10,017 nt of DNA from Ectocarpus siliculosus. Lineage: Eukaryota > Sar > Phaeophyceae > Ectocarpales > Ectocarpaceae. Of the stretch, positions 1 to 7,980 are shown one piece after another. Position 1 is the first letter of the stretch. Each line of letters begins with the position of its first letter. The DNA is taken from NCBI GenBank assembly GCA_000310025.1, contig FN648573.1, positions 77,527-87,543 of the forward strand, written 5' to 3'. A program made the position numbers and the translations under genes. The notes beneath the pieces are model-generated. The model made no database searches and was not told the DNA's origin. It worked only from the letters and a program-made list of their open reading frames with translations.

Positions 1-250
1 CTCAAACGAAACGACACATTTTCAGATAGCGCTCAACGAGATGGCTTCAACGCCGCCGTTTCGGCACTTCTGTACAGCAGTGACTCTTTCTGCCGTTGAG
101 AAATCGATCTTTGAAAATCGGTCCAGGGGGTTTGTTGTCTTGTGTCGTATACGGTTTCCCGGGCATTGGCACTATTGAACCGGCACTAAACAGGGACCCC
201 CTCTGTAACACGACAGTTGTTTACTTTTTGCTGCTGGTTCTTTCGGGCAG
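1..250 (+). other. Probable intron and unresolved upstream part of the RG-rich gene
   Basis: The stretch ends in a good 3' splice site: a pyrimidine-rich run (about 217-244) followed by GGGCAG at 245-250. Two frames are open over the first 100-180 bases: frame 1 up to a TGA near 106-108, and the frame read from an ATTTTCAG at about 18-25 up to a TGA near 178. Either could be an upstream exon, but I see no convincing 5' splice site to end it, so no exon is called. Confidence 0.35.
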
Positions 251-388
251 GACCGCATGGAAAAGATGAGGGCAGAGCGGCTGAACCGTGGCAGGGGTCG
301 CGGACGAGGCAGGGGAAAGGGCCGCGGGAGGGGGGGGCGTGGACGAGGGCGTGGGCGTGGTGGCGGTGGCGATGGTGGCGGAGACTGA
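251..388 (+). CDS. Last exon of an RG/RGG-rich protein (partial gene)
   Basis: Read from the AG at 249-250, this frame gives 45 residues and a TGA at 386-388. It starts with a charged DRMEKMRAERLN segment. A nearly pure Arg-Gly tract of about 26 residues follows (RGRGRGRGRGKGRGRG and on), with a single Lys, and the end is Gly/Asp-rich. Such glycine-arginine tails are known from RNA-binding and nucleolar proteins (Sm and LSm proteins, GAR1, fibrillarin-type tails). They bind RNA and are arginine-methylated. Without the upstream exons the parent protein cannot be named. The exon starts in phase 0 at a splice acceptor with a strong pyrimidine tract. An internal ATG at 257-259 could also start a 43-residue peptide, but a terminal exon is the better reading because of the acceptor and the C-terminal type of composition. 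A longer open frame overlapping in another phase (288-1028) shows no protein-like features. Confidence 0.6.
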   Translation, partial: DRMEKMRAERLNRGRGRGRGRGKGRGRGGRGRGRGRGGGGDGGGD

Positions 389-2200
389 AATCAGACCACA
401 GGAGCAAAGTATCGCATTGCAGTGTAGTCAGACAGCAGAAAGAAAGTGTCGTGTGTGGCAGGGTGGTGGGGGAGACTCAATGGGGCCACAGACAGAAAAT
501 GTCGCGCAACAGATAGGCGTGGACGGCAGCAGTGTTGAAGCAACAAATATATGCAGCGTATTTAGTGGTGTATTCGTGAGGGAGGTTGTGGGGGGGGGGT
601 TCACGCAGCGAGGTAAGGCGTTGGGCGATGTGGCGGAACTTTTTATCAGGACTGGATGGCCTTGCGACTGCGATGCTGTTGTAACTTGGAAGTCTCGTGA
701 CTCTGATGGTATTTGTGTGAGTCTTTTGCACGCGATTTTTTCTTGGCGTTTGGTGTCGTGTGTGCCTTGTAGCTTGTGGCTGCCTCTGCGGCAGGGTTCT
801 CTCGCCCGATCCTTTTCTCACGCGTGGGAGGGTAAGGATAAGACCATTGCGGGATGTCGTGGACATTGTCACACTGCGGCTGGTTATAGGCCGAAAGCTT
901 TTCCAACTGTTGGAAAACAACAACTATTGGTCGCGATCAGGCGAGAGGTGGGAATGGATGGGTCGGGAAAATTGCGGCAAGATTGTGAAGAAAAGAACAA
1001 ATTCGACCAGGAGCGGGACAATGGATAGAGACGCAATTGATCCAAGTATGGTGGGGAGAAATTTAGCGGCTCGAACCAAGGCGTTTTATGTTTGGGAGAG
1101 GTAAGAGTAAGGCGTGTGTGCGGGAGGGGGCGTTGTTAGGACTTCCATCGTGCTGCTGATGTGTTCTAAGATTTAAGTACCCTAAACAATGATGAATATA
1201 CACACTGAATATGCCGAGGAATAGTGCACCGCATAGTTTTAGCGGATCCGGACCTGAATATGGCAAGGAACACACAAGACAGACGGAGAGCAGGCACACG
1301 AAAAAAACTATTTCGGGCGACAGAATAAAAATTATTCGGTGCACCGCGGTGAATCATCAGACACGACGTATACATGATGCCGCAGGGGAAGTTCTAGCAA
1401 AATGTCTGCACTACGTGAACACTGGCTGGAGCTCCTCCTACCGGCCCGAAAATGCTGTAAGTGCTACTGATACCACGTGTACCGAGTGTTCAGGAAGCAT
1501 CTACTCCTGTATCCGCCATGAGCTAGTACGCACTGCGGGATGCTCTCCCCGTTTTTTTTGTCGCTGACCTGCTCAGCCAAGTTTTCGCAATGCGTTGGCA
1601 TCACTGCATGTTTTCGTAAGGAATGTGGTCGGACTCAACTAAGTACTGTTTGGTGCAGGTCCTTCATCTGGATCATCTGGAGTTTTGACTTCCTTCCCAG
1701 TGTGGGTGGCGGTCCGTAGCATTTGCCTTTTAGTCTTGGGGAGGCGAGACAAGAAGAAAACGGCTTGCTTGCCAATCAAACGGAAGGTCGATGGTCATTG
1801 CATAAGCACGATGTACTGCTGTGCTAGTCTACCTCGCGATCGTTTTACAGAGACGTCACTCTTCTTGAGAAAGAGCAAATAAGGAGAAGAAGGCTATGTT
1901 TTCGAAGAGAAGGAAGAAGGAACAGAACACACCGACCAGTGGCATCATCAGAGACAGGGGGTGCAAACTGCCTGTGCGGATCTAGTCGATTGGTTGCTGC
2001 TCGGCGGGAGTCTCCGTATTCCGATCCCTAGCTGGTCACGGTGTGTATTTACTCTCCGCGTATTGAAATTGTGGCTTAACGCTGTCTTCAGCAAGCCGAT
2101 TTTTTATTGAGTCCCACGCCAACTTTTTGGTCTCACGAAAAACGATAGGTAGAGAGAGCCCCCCAGCTTTTATTTTCTTCCACGTACAATATAGACGACC
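389..2200. other. No gene recognised; downstream flank of the RG-rich gene
   Basis: Open frames occur on both strands (for example plus 288-1028 and 1211-1567, minus 477-923), but none shows a recognisable domain, a splice-bounded pattern or a conserved motif. The first part after 388 is presumably the 3' untranslated region of the RG-rich gene. A run of ten G lies at 590-599 and a T8 run near 1552-1559. I see no RNA gene and no clear promoter. Confidence 0.5.
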
Positions 2201-2835
2201 CAGAAAAAAAAATATGTATGTACCTGTATATATATATATGGACTCCGTCAATAATTTGTCGAGGGCATGGCAAGAAGAATGAAAATGTGGTCTCATCTTT
2301 TTGCGTTCGTTTCAGGAAAACACTACTACTGTCCTTGTCGACGAGCGAGCGCATCCTACCTAATACAAGCGCACTTTTCCGATTGTTCACTGCATGCAGC
2401 TTGAAAGGCTGCTCATTTCACTCCAAACGATGGGGGAAAACAGGATAGATAGGCTACACGCTCATACTTTCTAAAATATGGCCGCTAAATAGTGCTTCCA
2501 AGAAGCTAAGGACTAACATCGCAGCAGAGGATGGACCACAACAACAACGCAGAGTTTGCTTTCCAAAGAAATGCCCCACACACTGCGTACTACTTCAACA
2601 TGAAAACGGATCATCAGCACCCTGCTTGCGAAAAAAAGACAGGAGGTGCCATCCACCCCCATCACGCCTGTCTCTCCACAGACTAGTACAACCCCCAATC
2701 AGTACACCCATAACTGCAGTCGCATTTCCGAAGCCAAATTGAAGCCGACCCGCGATTCAAACACGAACGATAGACAATAGAACACAGACAGACGCGTGCG
2801 GAGCAGTAGCTGTGGGCCACTCGGATGAATGGATG

Positions 2836-2857
2836 GACTGCGACTGCGACTGCGACT
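2836..2857. repeat. GACTGC hexanucleotide microsatellite, 3.7 copies
   Basis: Three perfect GACTGC units at 2836-2853 are followed by a partial GACT. It is a simple repeat with no coding frame that can be supported. Confidence 0.85.
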
Positions 2858-3597
2858 CACTCACAGGGCGCTCAACTAATGCGCGGACCGACTACGTAGC
2901 CCCCCATCTTCGCGAAGCAGACACCAAAGACTTGCAAACCAGTCGCCAGCATCCCAAAAGAGAGAGGTCTAGGAAGACTCGGCAGTGAGAGCTAAAACGC
3001 CGGTACATTATGCGCAGCAGTTGGGTTCTCAGGCCCACAACGAATACACTCACTAAACATCTTCACCCCCCCCCTCATGTTCACCCCCCAACATACCTTG
3101 ACACGCGCAAAGAGGATATCTGTCCATACTCACCGCTATACGGACTCTCGCCCCCTCCCCGCGACAAGACCGATCACAAACATTATATAGAAAAAGGGGC
3201 CCCGTCAAGACGACGCTGGAACAAACAGCATGTACCCGCGGGCACGGGGAAAAAAGTACGGTCAAAGCAATGGTCAGGTGACTAAGGCAATCAACACATT
3301 TGAGTATGACCCCCTCCCATTCCCCGTCTCTCGCTTAAATTTCTACCCTAGATAAGAAAGTATATGGCTCTTTCGAGACTCCATCCACATACAAGAATGT
3401 AGACCTACAGAATATACCGTTTGATCCCCTGCCTGGTTTCTTGCTGTTTGCAGGAAGGACTAGTTTCATGGAAAAACCACAAGACCCAAGGGCAAGCACC
3501 ACGGCATTCAAGTGAAATCTCGATACTTTCACGTAATACATATCTGCATACATGGCATGGCTACGGGTACGTTCTTCATTGTACTTTGGCAACGAAG

Positions 3598-3639
3598 AAA
3601 AAAAAAAAAACGATATCGACGAGAAAAAAAAGAAAAAAA
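3598..3639 (+). repeat. A-rich block with A13 tract
   Basis: Thirteen A at 3598-3610, then ACGATATCGACGAG-like spacer sequence, then A8 and A7 separated by a G. It could be the tail of an old retroposed sequence on the plus strand, but no body of such an element is recognisable upstream. Confidence 0.6.
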
Positions 3640-4317
3640 GATGCGGTGTTTACCGTAGGACCGGTGGCACCGCAGACTGAAAGTGGCGCCCCTCAGAGGC
3701 TGCAACCAAGACGGAAAAAACCAGCTACACGGCTCCCCCAAGGAGCAGGCGCCCACCAGTCCTGGCAATGGTGATAGCGCCGCTTCCCAGGGGCCTTTCT
3801 TCCTTTCATATGCCGGCCACGCTTCCACCGTTTCTCGTCGTTCTTGATCTCGCCACCGAAAACATGGCGACATCATCCCTCTTGAGTTCTCCCGAAGCGG
3901 CACCGATCGAGCCGACCCAAGCCCTCGTCCGTCTCGCTCCGCTGTAGGGAATCCCAGCCGAAGTTGGACTCTTGGCAAGAGATTCTACCGCGTTCATTGG
4001 TCGAAAACACAATTGCTCGGCGCATGCCCGGAAGCTGACCTCTACCCTACCCCCACCTAGTACGATGATCGCACACACGACTTGCACGCGCTGCACGGTC
4101 CACGGGGGCCTGCCTCAGCCAGCCCACGCCAAATGATACACCCAGCAGGCACTAAACAGTACTTGTACAGACGTGTTGCCGTCCTCGTCCTCCAACATCG
4201 AGAACAACAACGCAGGCACGCGTCGCACACCTCTGTCTCGCCGTATCGCCCATCTGAGCTCTCGCCGCAAGCACAACAGATGTGACGAACGAGCCTTACT
4301 TCCAACGCCGCCGCCGC

Positions 4318-4470
4318 GGCACCCCCTAGTGCCCCACGGCACCCTCGTAGTACCCCACGAAACCCCCTAATGCCCCACGGCACCCCCCCCCTAGTGCCTC
4401 ACGGCACCCCCTAGTGATCCATGGGGGACCATCATAACCCACGGCACCCCCTACTTCCCCACGCCCCCCC
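4318..4470. repeat. GC-rich degenerate minisatellite (about 18-40 bp units)
   Basis: About six imperfect units built on CACCCCCTAGTGCCCCACGG. The third unit lacks part of the core, the fourth has an expanded C-run, and the fifth carries an extra segment of about 17 bases. The array begins right after GCCGCCGCGG and runs into the 3' end of the cysteine-rich gene, covering its stop codon (4451-4453) and last few codons (GGGVGK). In other frames it encodes repetitive Gly/Arg-rich peptides, which I take as by-products of the repeat. Confidence 0.85.
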
Positions 4471-4689
4471 CTCGAGCAGCCTGGTGCTGGTGCGCCGCCC
4501 CGAACGCCAGGGCGCCAAGGAACGCGGCCGTCGCGGTTGCGAGCGGCAACACCAGGCTGGCGGGCTCCCGGAGCATACCGGGGTCGGCCGCGTTGGTGTC
4601 GTTGATGAAGTCGTTGGCGTTTCCGGCCAGGAAGGGCACCGGGGTCGGCATCAGAGTCAGAGCCGGAGCTGGTGTCGGAGCAGGCGTTG
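4451..4689 (-). CDS. Last exon of cysteine-rich surface protein: linker and C-terminal hydrophobic segment
   Basis: The exon follows a textbook 3' splice site on the minus strand (C-rich tract then CTCGCAG, AG at 4691-4690). It starts with two bases, which exactly complete the phase-1 donor of the 5010-5148 exon, so APCII-P continues into Ala-Thr-Pro. The 78 full codons encode three zones. Residues 1-18 are a Pro/Thr/Ala linker (TPAPTPAPAL and on). Residues 19-42 are polar, with a possible N-glycosylation site (NDT). Residues 43-65 are strongly hydrophobic (ASLVLPLATATAAFLGALAF), followed by a 13-residue tail with basic residues. This fits a membrane anchor near the C-terminus of an exported protein, either a single transmembrane segment or, less likely, a GPI-attachment signal. 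The tail and stop lie inside the minisatellite, so the end of the protein may vary between individuals. The protein family is not recognised. Confidence 0.7.
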
Positions 4690-5009
4690 CTGCGAGGGGG
4701 GGGAGTGGGTTGCGTGGTGAGTCGGCGAACGTTGGGTGCTTCAACAGATCCGTTCGATTCAGGTGTATCATTCTGTGGTTGATCAGGCACCGACTAAATA
4801 CCTGCCACCAGCAGAATATGAATCAAGATCCATTCAGAACGAAGCCTGGGGTTCTACGTAATAATACACAGCTACAAGTGTCGCCAGCAGCAAAAATGAA
4901 CGAAGATCCATTCAGAATCAAGCCTGGGGCTCCACGTACGCGAAGAGTATAACAGCCTCATCGACGGGGGGCACAGCAGTAGCTGCATGTGCACACAGGG
5001 TGTTCTCAC
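4690..5009 (-). other. 320-nt intron of the cysteine-rich gene
   Basis: The donor is CTG|GTGAGA (GT at 5009-5008) and the acceptor CTCGCAG (AG at 4691-4690). Both sides are phase 1, so the frame is kept. About half of the intron is the 78-bp duplication at 4806-4960. The 3' end has a C8-containing pyrimidine tract and a possible branch-point ACTCACC upstream. Confidence 0.7.
4806..4960. repeat. Tandem duplication, two units of about 78 bp
   Basis: GATCCATTCAGAA occurs at 4827 and again at 4905, 78 bases later. The flanks also match (CCAGCAG ... ATGAA before, AAGCCTGGGG and CACGTA after). The units differ at roughly one base in five to one in four, so the duplication is not recent. It lies wholly inside the 320-nt intron. 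Confidence 0.85.
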
Positions 5010-5148
5010 CAGGAATGATGCACGGAGCCACGATGTCCCCGCCGCATACCCGTGCGGAGTTGATAATGGTGGAAGGGCAGCAGTCCGATGCGCCAGCGGT
5101 TCCGTTGACAGATCCACACCCATCGCCGCCGCACAGGCCACAATTCAT
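5010..5148 (-). CDS. Exon with a complete cysteine module
   Basis: Minus-strand exon bounded by CTCTGTTTCAG (AG at 5150-5149) and GTGAGA (5009-5004). It enters in phase 0 and leaves in phase 1. It encodes MNCGLCGGDGCG, then GT.G, CC, STI, a sixth Cys and the end APCII-P. Cysteine spacing is C-x2-C-x4-C-x11-CC-x10-C-x7-C, identical in spacing and total length to the module in the 8346-8542 exon (23 of 44 residues identical by hand alignment). Paired cysteines and a following anchor exon suggest a disulfide-bonded extracellular domain; that is inference. I do not recognise the family. The ATG at the exon start is not taken as a translation start, because an acceptor precedes it directly and other modules lie upstream. 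Confidence 0.7.
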
Positions 5149-5214
5149 CTGAAACAGAGGCAAGCGAAACAAGAGGGACGCACAATCGCGCACAGGGGGA
5201 AAGGCGTAACTCAC
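5149..5214 (-). other. 66-nt stop-free intron (possible retained intron)
   Basis: GTGAGT at 5214-5209 and TTTCAG ending at 5149 bound 66 nt, a multiple of three, with no stop in the frame of both neighbouring exons. If kept, it would add 22 residues without breaking the protein. The pyrimidine-rich 3' half (CCCTCTTGTTTCGC and on) supports real splicing. Confidence 0.45.
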
Positions 5215-5280
5215 AAAGAAAATAATGAAGGCTCCAGTGTTGACCGTCCTACAGCAGTCGCACATGCCACCGCAATTCAG
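5215..5280 (-). CDS. Candidate 66-nt exon, short cysteine-rich segment
   Basis: The acceptor GTCGCTCTGCAG (AG at 5282-5281) has a T-rich tract before it, and the donor is GTGAGT at 5214. The 22 codons read LNCGGMCDCC, then RTVNTGAFIIFF, in the frame of the next exon (phase 0 in, phase 0 out). Its beginning resembles the start of the 5010-5148 exon in DNA and protein (CTGAATTGCGG against ATGAATTGTGG; LNCG against MNCG), so it may be a partial duplicate of that exon start. It holds four cysteines in ten residues but no complete module. It is either a genuine mini-exon, part of one 271-nt exon running 5010-5280, or a decayed duplicate exon. The upstream donor it would need (phase 0) was not found. 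Confidence 0.4.
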
Positions 5281-5635
5281 CTGCAGAGCGACAAAAATAA
5301 ACGTAACAGCGAACCACGCGTAGGAAGAAAAATAACGGTCCAGTGTTTGCCTTCTTTCTGTGTTACCTCGCCTAGTTCGTCAAACATACATGTAGACCGA
5401 ATGGCGTTGTTATAGACTGGCGCCCAAAACAGATTGGATAAAAAAATCACAGCAGTTAGGTGGGTGTGTCGAAACGGTCGACAGCAGACAGCAGTGATCA
5501 GCAACACCACCTGCTGCTGCCAACACAACCAACACTCCTGCGTCTTCTACTCATACCACGACTCACCAAGCAGCAAGCTTGCCCGTCTTGGTATCCAGGA
5601 AGCCCATTGCTGCACGTCGACGGGACTGTCATGCC

Positions 5636-5731
5636 GGAGGGGGGGGAGGGGGGGGGGGCGTACTCATTTGTTGCTTGCCTTAGTCATTTGACCATTGACC
5701 ACGCGTCCCTTTCGAGACGGAGCACCGTTCC
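5636..5731 (-). repeat. C-tract plus 70-bp module at the LINE 3' end
   Basis: On the plus strand, a G-rich tract (5636-5658, interrupted by two A) is followed by CG and TACTCATTTG, then TTAGTC, TTGACCATTGACCACGCGTC and GACGGAGC up to about 5731. The same order of blocks occurs in the four units at 8581-8885, with closest match to the unit at 8651. On the minus strand it encodes the last 20 or so residues of the LINE frame. The TGA stop (5666-5664) lies inside the conserved ATGAGTACGC, directly before the C-tract. Confidence 0.65.
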
Positions 5732-6875
5732 TACACCTACTAGAGACACCACCAACATTTGGGAGCTCTTTACGTTTCTGCCACAAACTCCATAAAAATT
5801 TCTTGCACATCTTATCCCCGTCCTCTAGGGCCTCTTGTGCCCACCATCTATCCCCAATTATCGCGATCGTTTTTTCGCTGTTGTCTAATTTACCAAACTT
5901 GTCCATGTCACACCCTCTCTGTCTCATTTCCTCCTCGAGATCCTCTCTTTCCTTCCTGTACAACTCACACTCCCCAACTATGTGGGGTCTACTCTCCTCC
6001 GATTTGCCACATGGATATGTGTGTCTATCCTCCTCTTCCTTTCTCCTACGGCTGGTGTACCTCTTCCTCCGTTCTGGCAAGTCCAGATCGCCTACTCGAA
6101 ATTGCAATTTCAGCTTTTTCGCGTAGTCCATGGGGCCGTCCAAGTACGTCTTCATCCCTATCCCTTCTTTCAACTTCCCGTATATCTCCAAGTGGTCTTC
6201 GCTTCGTACCTTCTTCCGAAGGGTTGCCTCCTCCCTACTTTCTAGCATCTCCTTGACTTTCGTCTTGAATCCCCCGAACCCTTCCGTGTCCAACGTCTCC
6301 TCCTCGTCTCCTATCTCCTTCCAAACCTTCTCTACCACCTTGTCCCATCTGATTCCCTTCTTCCCTGGAGTCGCTTTTCCCCAAGCTGCCTTGTCAACCA
6401 TGGCTGGTAGTCTATCGTCCGACATTCTACTTACCTTGTACTGCCAATTCAACTTCTGCATGTCTCTCTTTGTTTTAAGAGAGTACATTCCCAATTCTGC
6501 TCTCAATACAGTGTTGCTCGTTGTACTTGAACATCCTAGTATTTTCTTGGCCGCTGCCATCTGCACCGTTTCCAGCTGCTTGACGGCCTTTTCGTTACCT
6601 TCCCATACCTCTCCTGCATACTCTAGCTTAGGTACAATCACATTCAAGAGAATACACCTCTTAATCCTAGTGTCTAGGTGTGGGTCCGTAAGGATCTCGT
6701 CCATCTTGCCTATCTGAGCTTTACCCTTCCCAATCAACTTCGCTATGTGTGCGTCCCATGAGCACTCCTTCGAAATCTCTACTCCCAGGTACGTATACTT
6801 GTCTACTACCGGTAGTTCTTCCTCCCCCCATTTCCATTTGAATTCTACGGGATTTTTCTTATCTTCGTTACAGAC
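5664..6875 (-). pseudogene. LINE ORF2 fragment 3: RT block 7, thumb and C-terminal knuckle
   Basis: The frame is open from the codon at 6875 (VCNEDKKNPVEF) to a TGA at 5664-5666, 403 residues without a break. The early part holds VVDKYTYLGVEISKECSWDAHI, the conserved YLG block that follows motif D in LINE reverse transcriptases. PKLEYAGEVWEG follows, then a helical Lys/Glu-rich region. Near 5967-6011 lies CGKSEESRPHIVGEC, the C-terminal knuckle of many LINEs. The usual first Cys of the CxxC pair is missing (HTYPC here), leaving a C...H...C with an upstream His. The last 20 or so residues are encoded by the repeated module at 5661-5731. Confidence 0.85.
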
Positions 6876-7404
6876 CTACTGCGCATTTTCCTACGTTCGC
6901 CGACAGTCTCCATTTTCGGGTGTATCCTACCGCCGCATCTATTTGTTCTTGCAACTCTTCTGGTGTTTCGGATACCCCCACGAAATCATCTGCAAACATC
7001 AGTCCGGACACACTCCTTCCCCCTACTTGGACTCCCTGTCTTACTGCTTCAACCGCCCTTATCAAATCGTTGATGTAAATCTTAAAGAGAGTGGGTGACA
7101 TCGTACAGCCCTGTGCGACTCCTTGGAGTATATCCACGTACTTCGAAATTTCCCCATCCAACATCACCGCACTTCTTGTGCATTCTGTCATCTTTTTCAA
7201 CATCCTCCACATTTTCCCCCGGATCCCGATGTCCCACATCTTTTTCCACAATCCATTGCGCCATACGGTGTCGTAGGCTTTTTCTACATTTAGGAAGAAA
7301 CAGTATGTCGTACGCCCGGCGTCTTTCCTACCTTGGATAATTTTACTCAACGTATATACATGGTCTACACAACTACGATCTGGTCTAAATCCAGCTCGCT
7401 GATC
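6868..7404 (-). pseudogene. LINE ORF2 fragment 2: RT palm with motifs A, B, C
   Basis: From about 7401 the frame reads QRAGFRPDRSCVDHV and runs to a stop at 6868-6870. Motif A is CFFLNVEKAYDTVWR (codons near 7299-7258). The first Asp of the usual F-L-D-x4-Y-D is Asn here (codon AAT at 7290-7288), which one G-to-A change would explain. Motif B is GVAQGCTMSPTLF. Motif C is FADD, intact at about 6996-6985. Block D is WRLSANVGKCAV. After KCAV the frame runs out at GL-stop, and the family pattern resumes in another frame, so one base has been gained (or two lost) at about 6876-6883. Confidence 0.88.
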
Positions 7405-7793
7405 ATTTGTTTCCCCTCCAACATGTCTCCCATTCTATTGTCTATCATCTTGTCAAACAGTTTCCCCACTGTGCTCAGCAGGGTTATCCTTCTATAATTC
7501 CCCGGGTCAGCTTTATCCCCCTTTTTGAACAGGTTCACGACTACTCCTTCTCTCCATCTCTTCGGCGCGTACTCGTGTTTCCATATCCAGTTGAATATCC
7601 GGACCAACATGTTAATCATCCCCTCCCCCCCCTGTTTCAAAAGCTCATTCACAATTCCATCAGGCCCTGCCGCTTTTCTATTCCTGAGCTTCGCTACGCA
7701 GTCCTCTACCTTTTCTCGTGTGAACTCTCCCTGCAACCCGTCTATATCACTACGTTCCCTCCGAGATCTTTCAACGTTTTCCTCTGCCCACGA
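7365..7793 (-). pseudogene. LINE ORF2 fragment 1: start of the reverse transcriptase
   Basis: The frame is open from an ATG at 7841, but the first 16 codons only read the flank and the C14 tract, so the element part begins near the SWAEEN codons at about 7793. It contains REKVEDCVAKLRNRKAAGPDGI-type sequence (RT block 1), the region around KRWREGVVVNLFKKGD, and NYRRITLLSTVGKLFDKMI (RT block 2, usually NYRPISLLS). After GKQMIS (about 7400) the frame leaves the family pattern and reaches a stop at 7365-7367, while the correct continuation (QRAGFRPDRSCVDHV) is in another frame. This locates a one- or two-base indel at about 7400-7425. Confidence 0.85.
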
Positions 7794-7807
7794 GGGGGGG
7801 GGGGGGG
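7794..7807. repeat. G14 tract at the 5' junction of the LINE
   Basis: Fourteen G on the plus strand (C14 in LINE sense) lie exactly where LINE similarity stops. The tract at the other LINE end is at 5636-5658. Confidence 0.9.
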
Positions 7808-7980
7808 TATGCGAAAAAAAGCAGGGCATGCAGGTATGCATATCGTCCAGGTACTATTTGATACCATCGGTTTCGAACAAGATGATGATAACCGACGAAG
7901 ATCATGATAAAACCACGGCAGCTAAAGACACCAGCATCATCATCGGAAAAAAACTGTAGCAGGTCATCCGAGAAAATGAC

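Larger units (their letters stand above)
2201..4317. other. Intergenic stretch with simple repeats, no gene recognised
   Basis: This holds a (TA)6.5 run at 2227-2239, a GACTGC hexamer repeat at 2836-2857, a C9 run at 3066-3074, and an A-rich block at 3598-3639 (A13, then A8 and A7). Open frames such as minus 3529-3978 and plus 3421-3774 have biased, low-information composition driven by those runs. The two genes in the window converge toward this region (plus-strand gene ending at 388, minus-strand gene ending at 4451), so it contains both 3' flanks. Confidence 0.5.
5636..7793 (-). mobile_element. 5'-truncated non-LTR retrotransposon (LINE), inactive
   Basis: Three consecutive minus-strand frames together give most of one LINE ORF2-type polyprotein: reverse transcriptase from just upstream of KAAGPDGI, through motifs A to D, then the thumb/C-terminal region with a C...H...C knuckle. 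The N-terminal endonuclease and any ORF1 are absent, because similarity stops at the C14 tract (7794-7807 on the plus strand). The copy has two frameshifts (about 7400-7425 and 6876-6883) and an Asn for the first catalytic Asp of motif A, so it cannot encode an active enzyme. There is no RNase H domain that I can see. The clade is undetermined. It lies in an intron of the cysteine-rich gene, in the same orientation. Few lesions over 2.1 kb suggest moderate age. Confidence 0.9.

Noticed and set aside
1-180. Two open frames at the left edge as coding exons
   Set aside because: Both are plausible by eye, but no strong donor or connection in phase with the exon at 251 was found, so neither was called.
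477-923. Minus-strand open frame of 148 codons
   Set aside because: No motif, no signal of selection, no splice context; composition looks random.
288-1028. Longest plus-strand open frame, 246 codons
   Set aside because: It overlaps the RG exon in another phase, has no recognisable domain, and its first part is only the shifted reading of the GC-rich RG repeat.
3529-3978. Minus-strand open frame of 149 codons
   Set aside because: It runs through an A/T homopolymer block that gives Phe/Arg strings, and no domain is visible.
4742-4765. GTTCGATTC resembling a tRNA T-loop box
   Set aside because: No paired stems, anticodon arm or A-box around it, so it is not a tRNA gene.
5625-7840. Conventional target-site duplication around the LINE
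   Set aside because: Only a short CATGC-like match near the two ends (5630-5634 and 7827-7831) was seen, too short and not adjacent to the element ends.
5695-7907. Several long plus-strand frames (e.g. 6130-6717, 7407-7907)
   Set aside because: They are antisense shadows of the LINE reading frame; Ser/Pro/Leu-rich with no conserved features.
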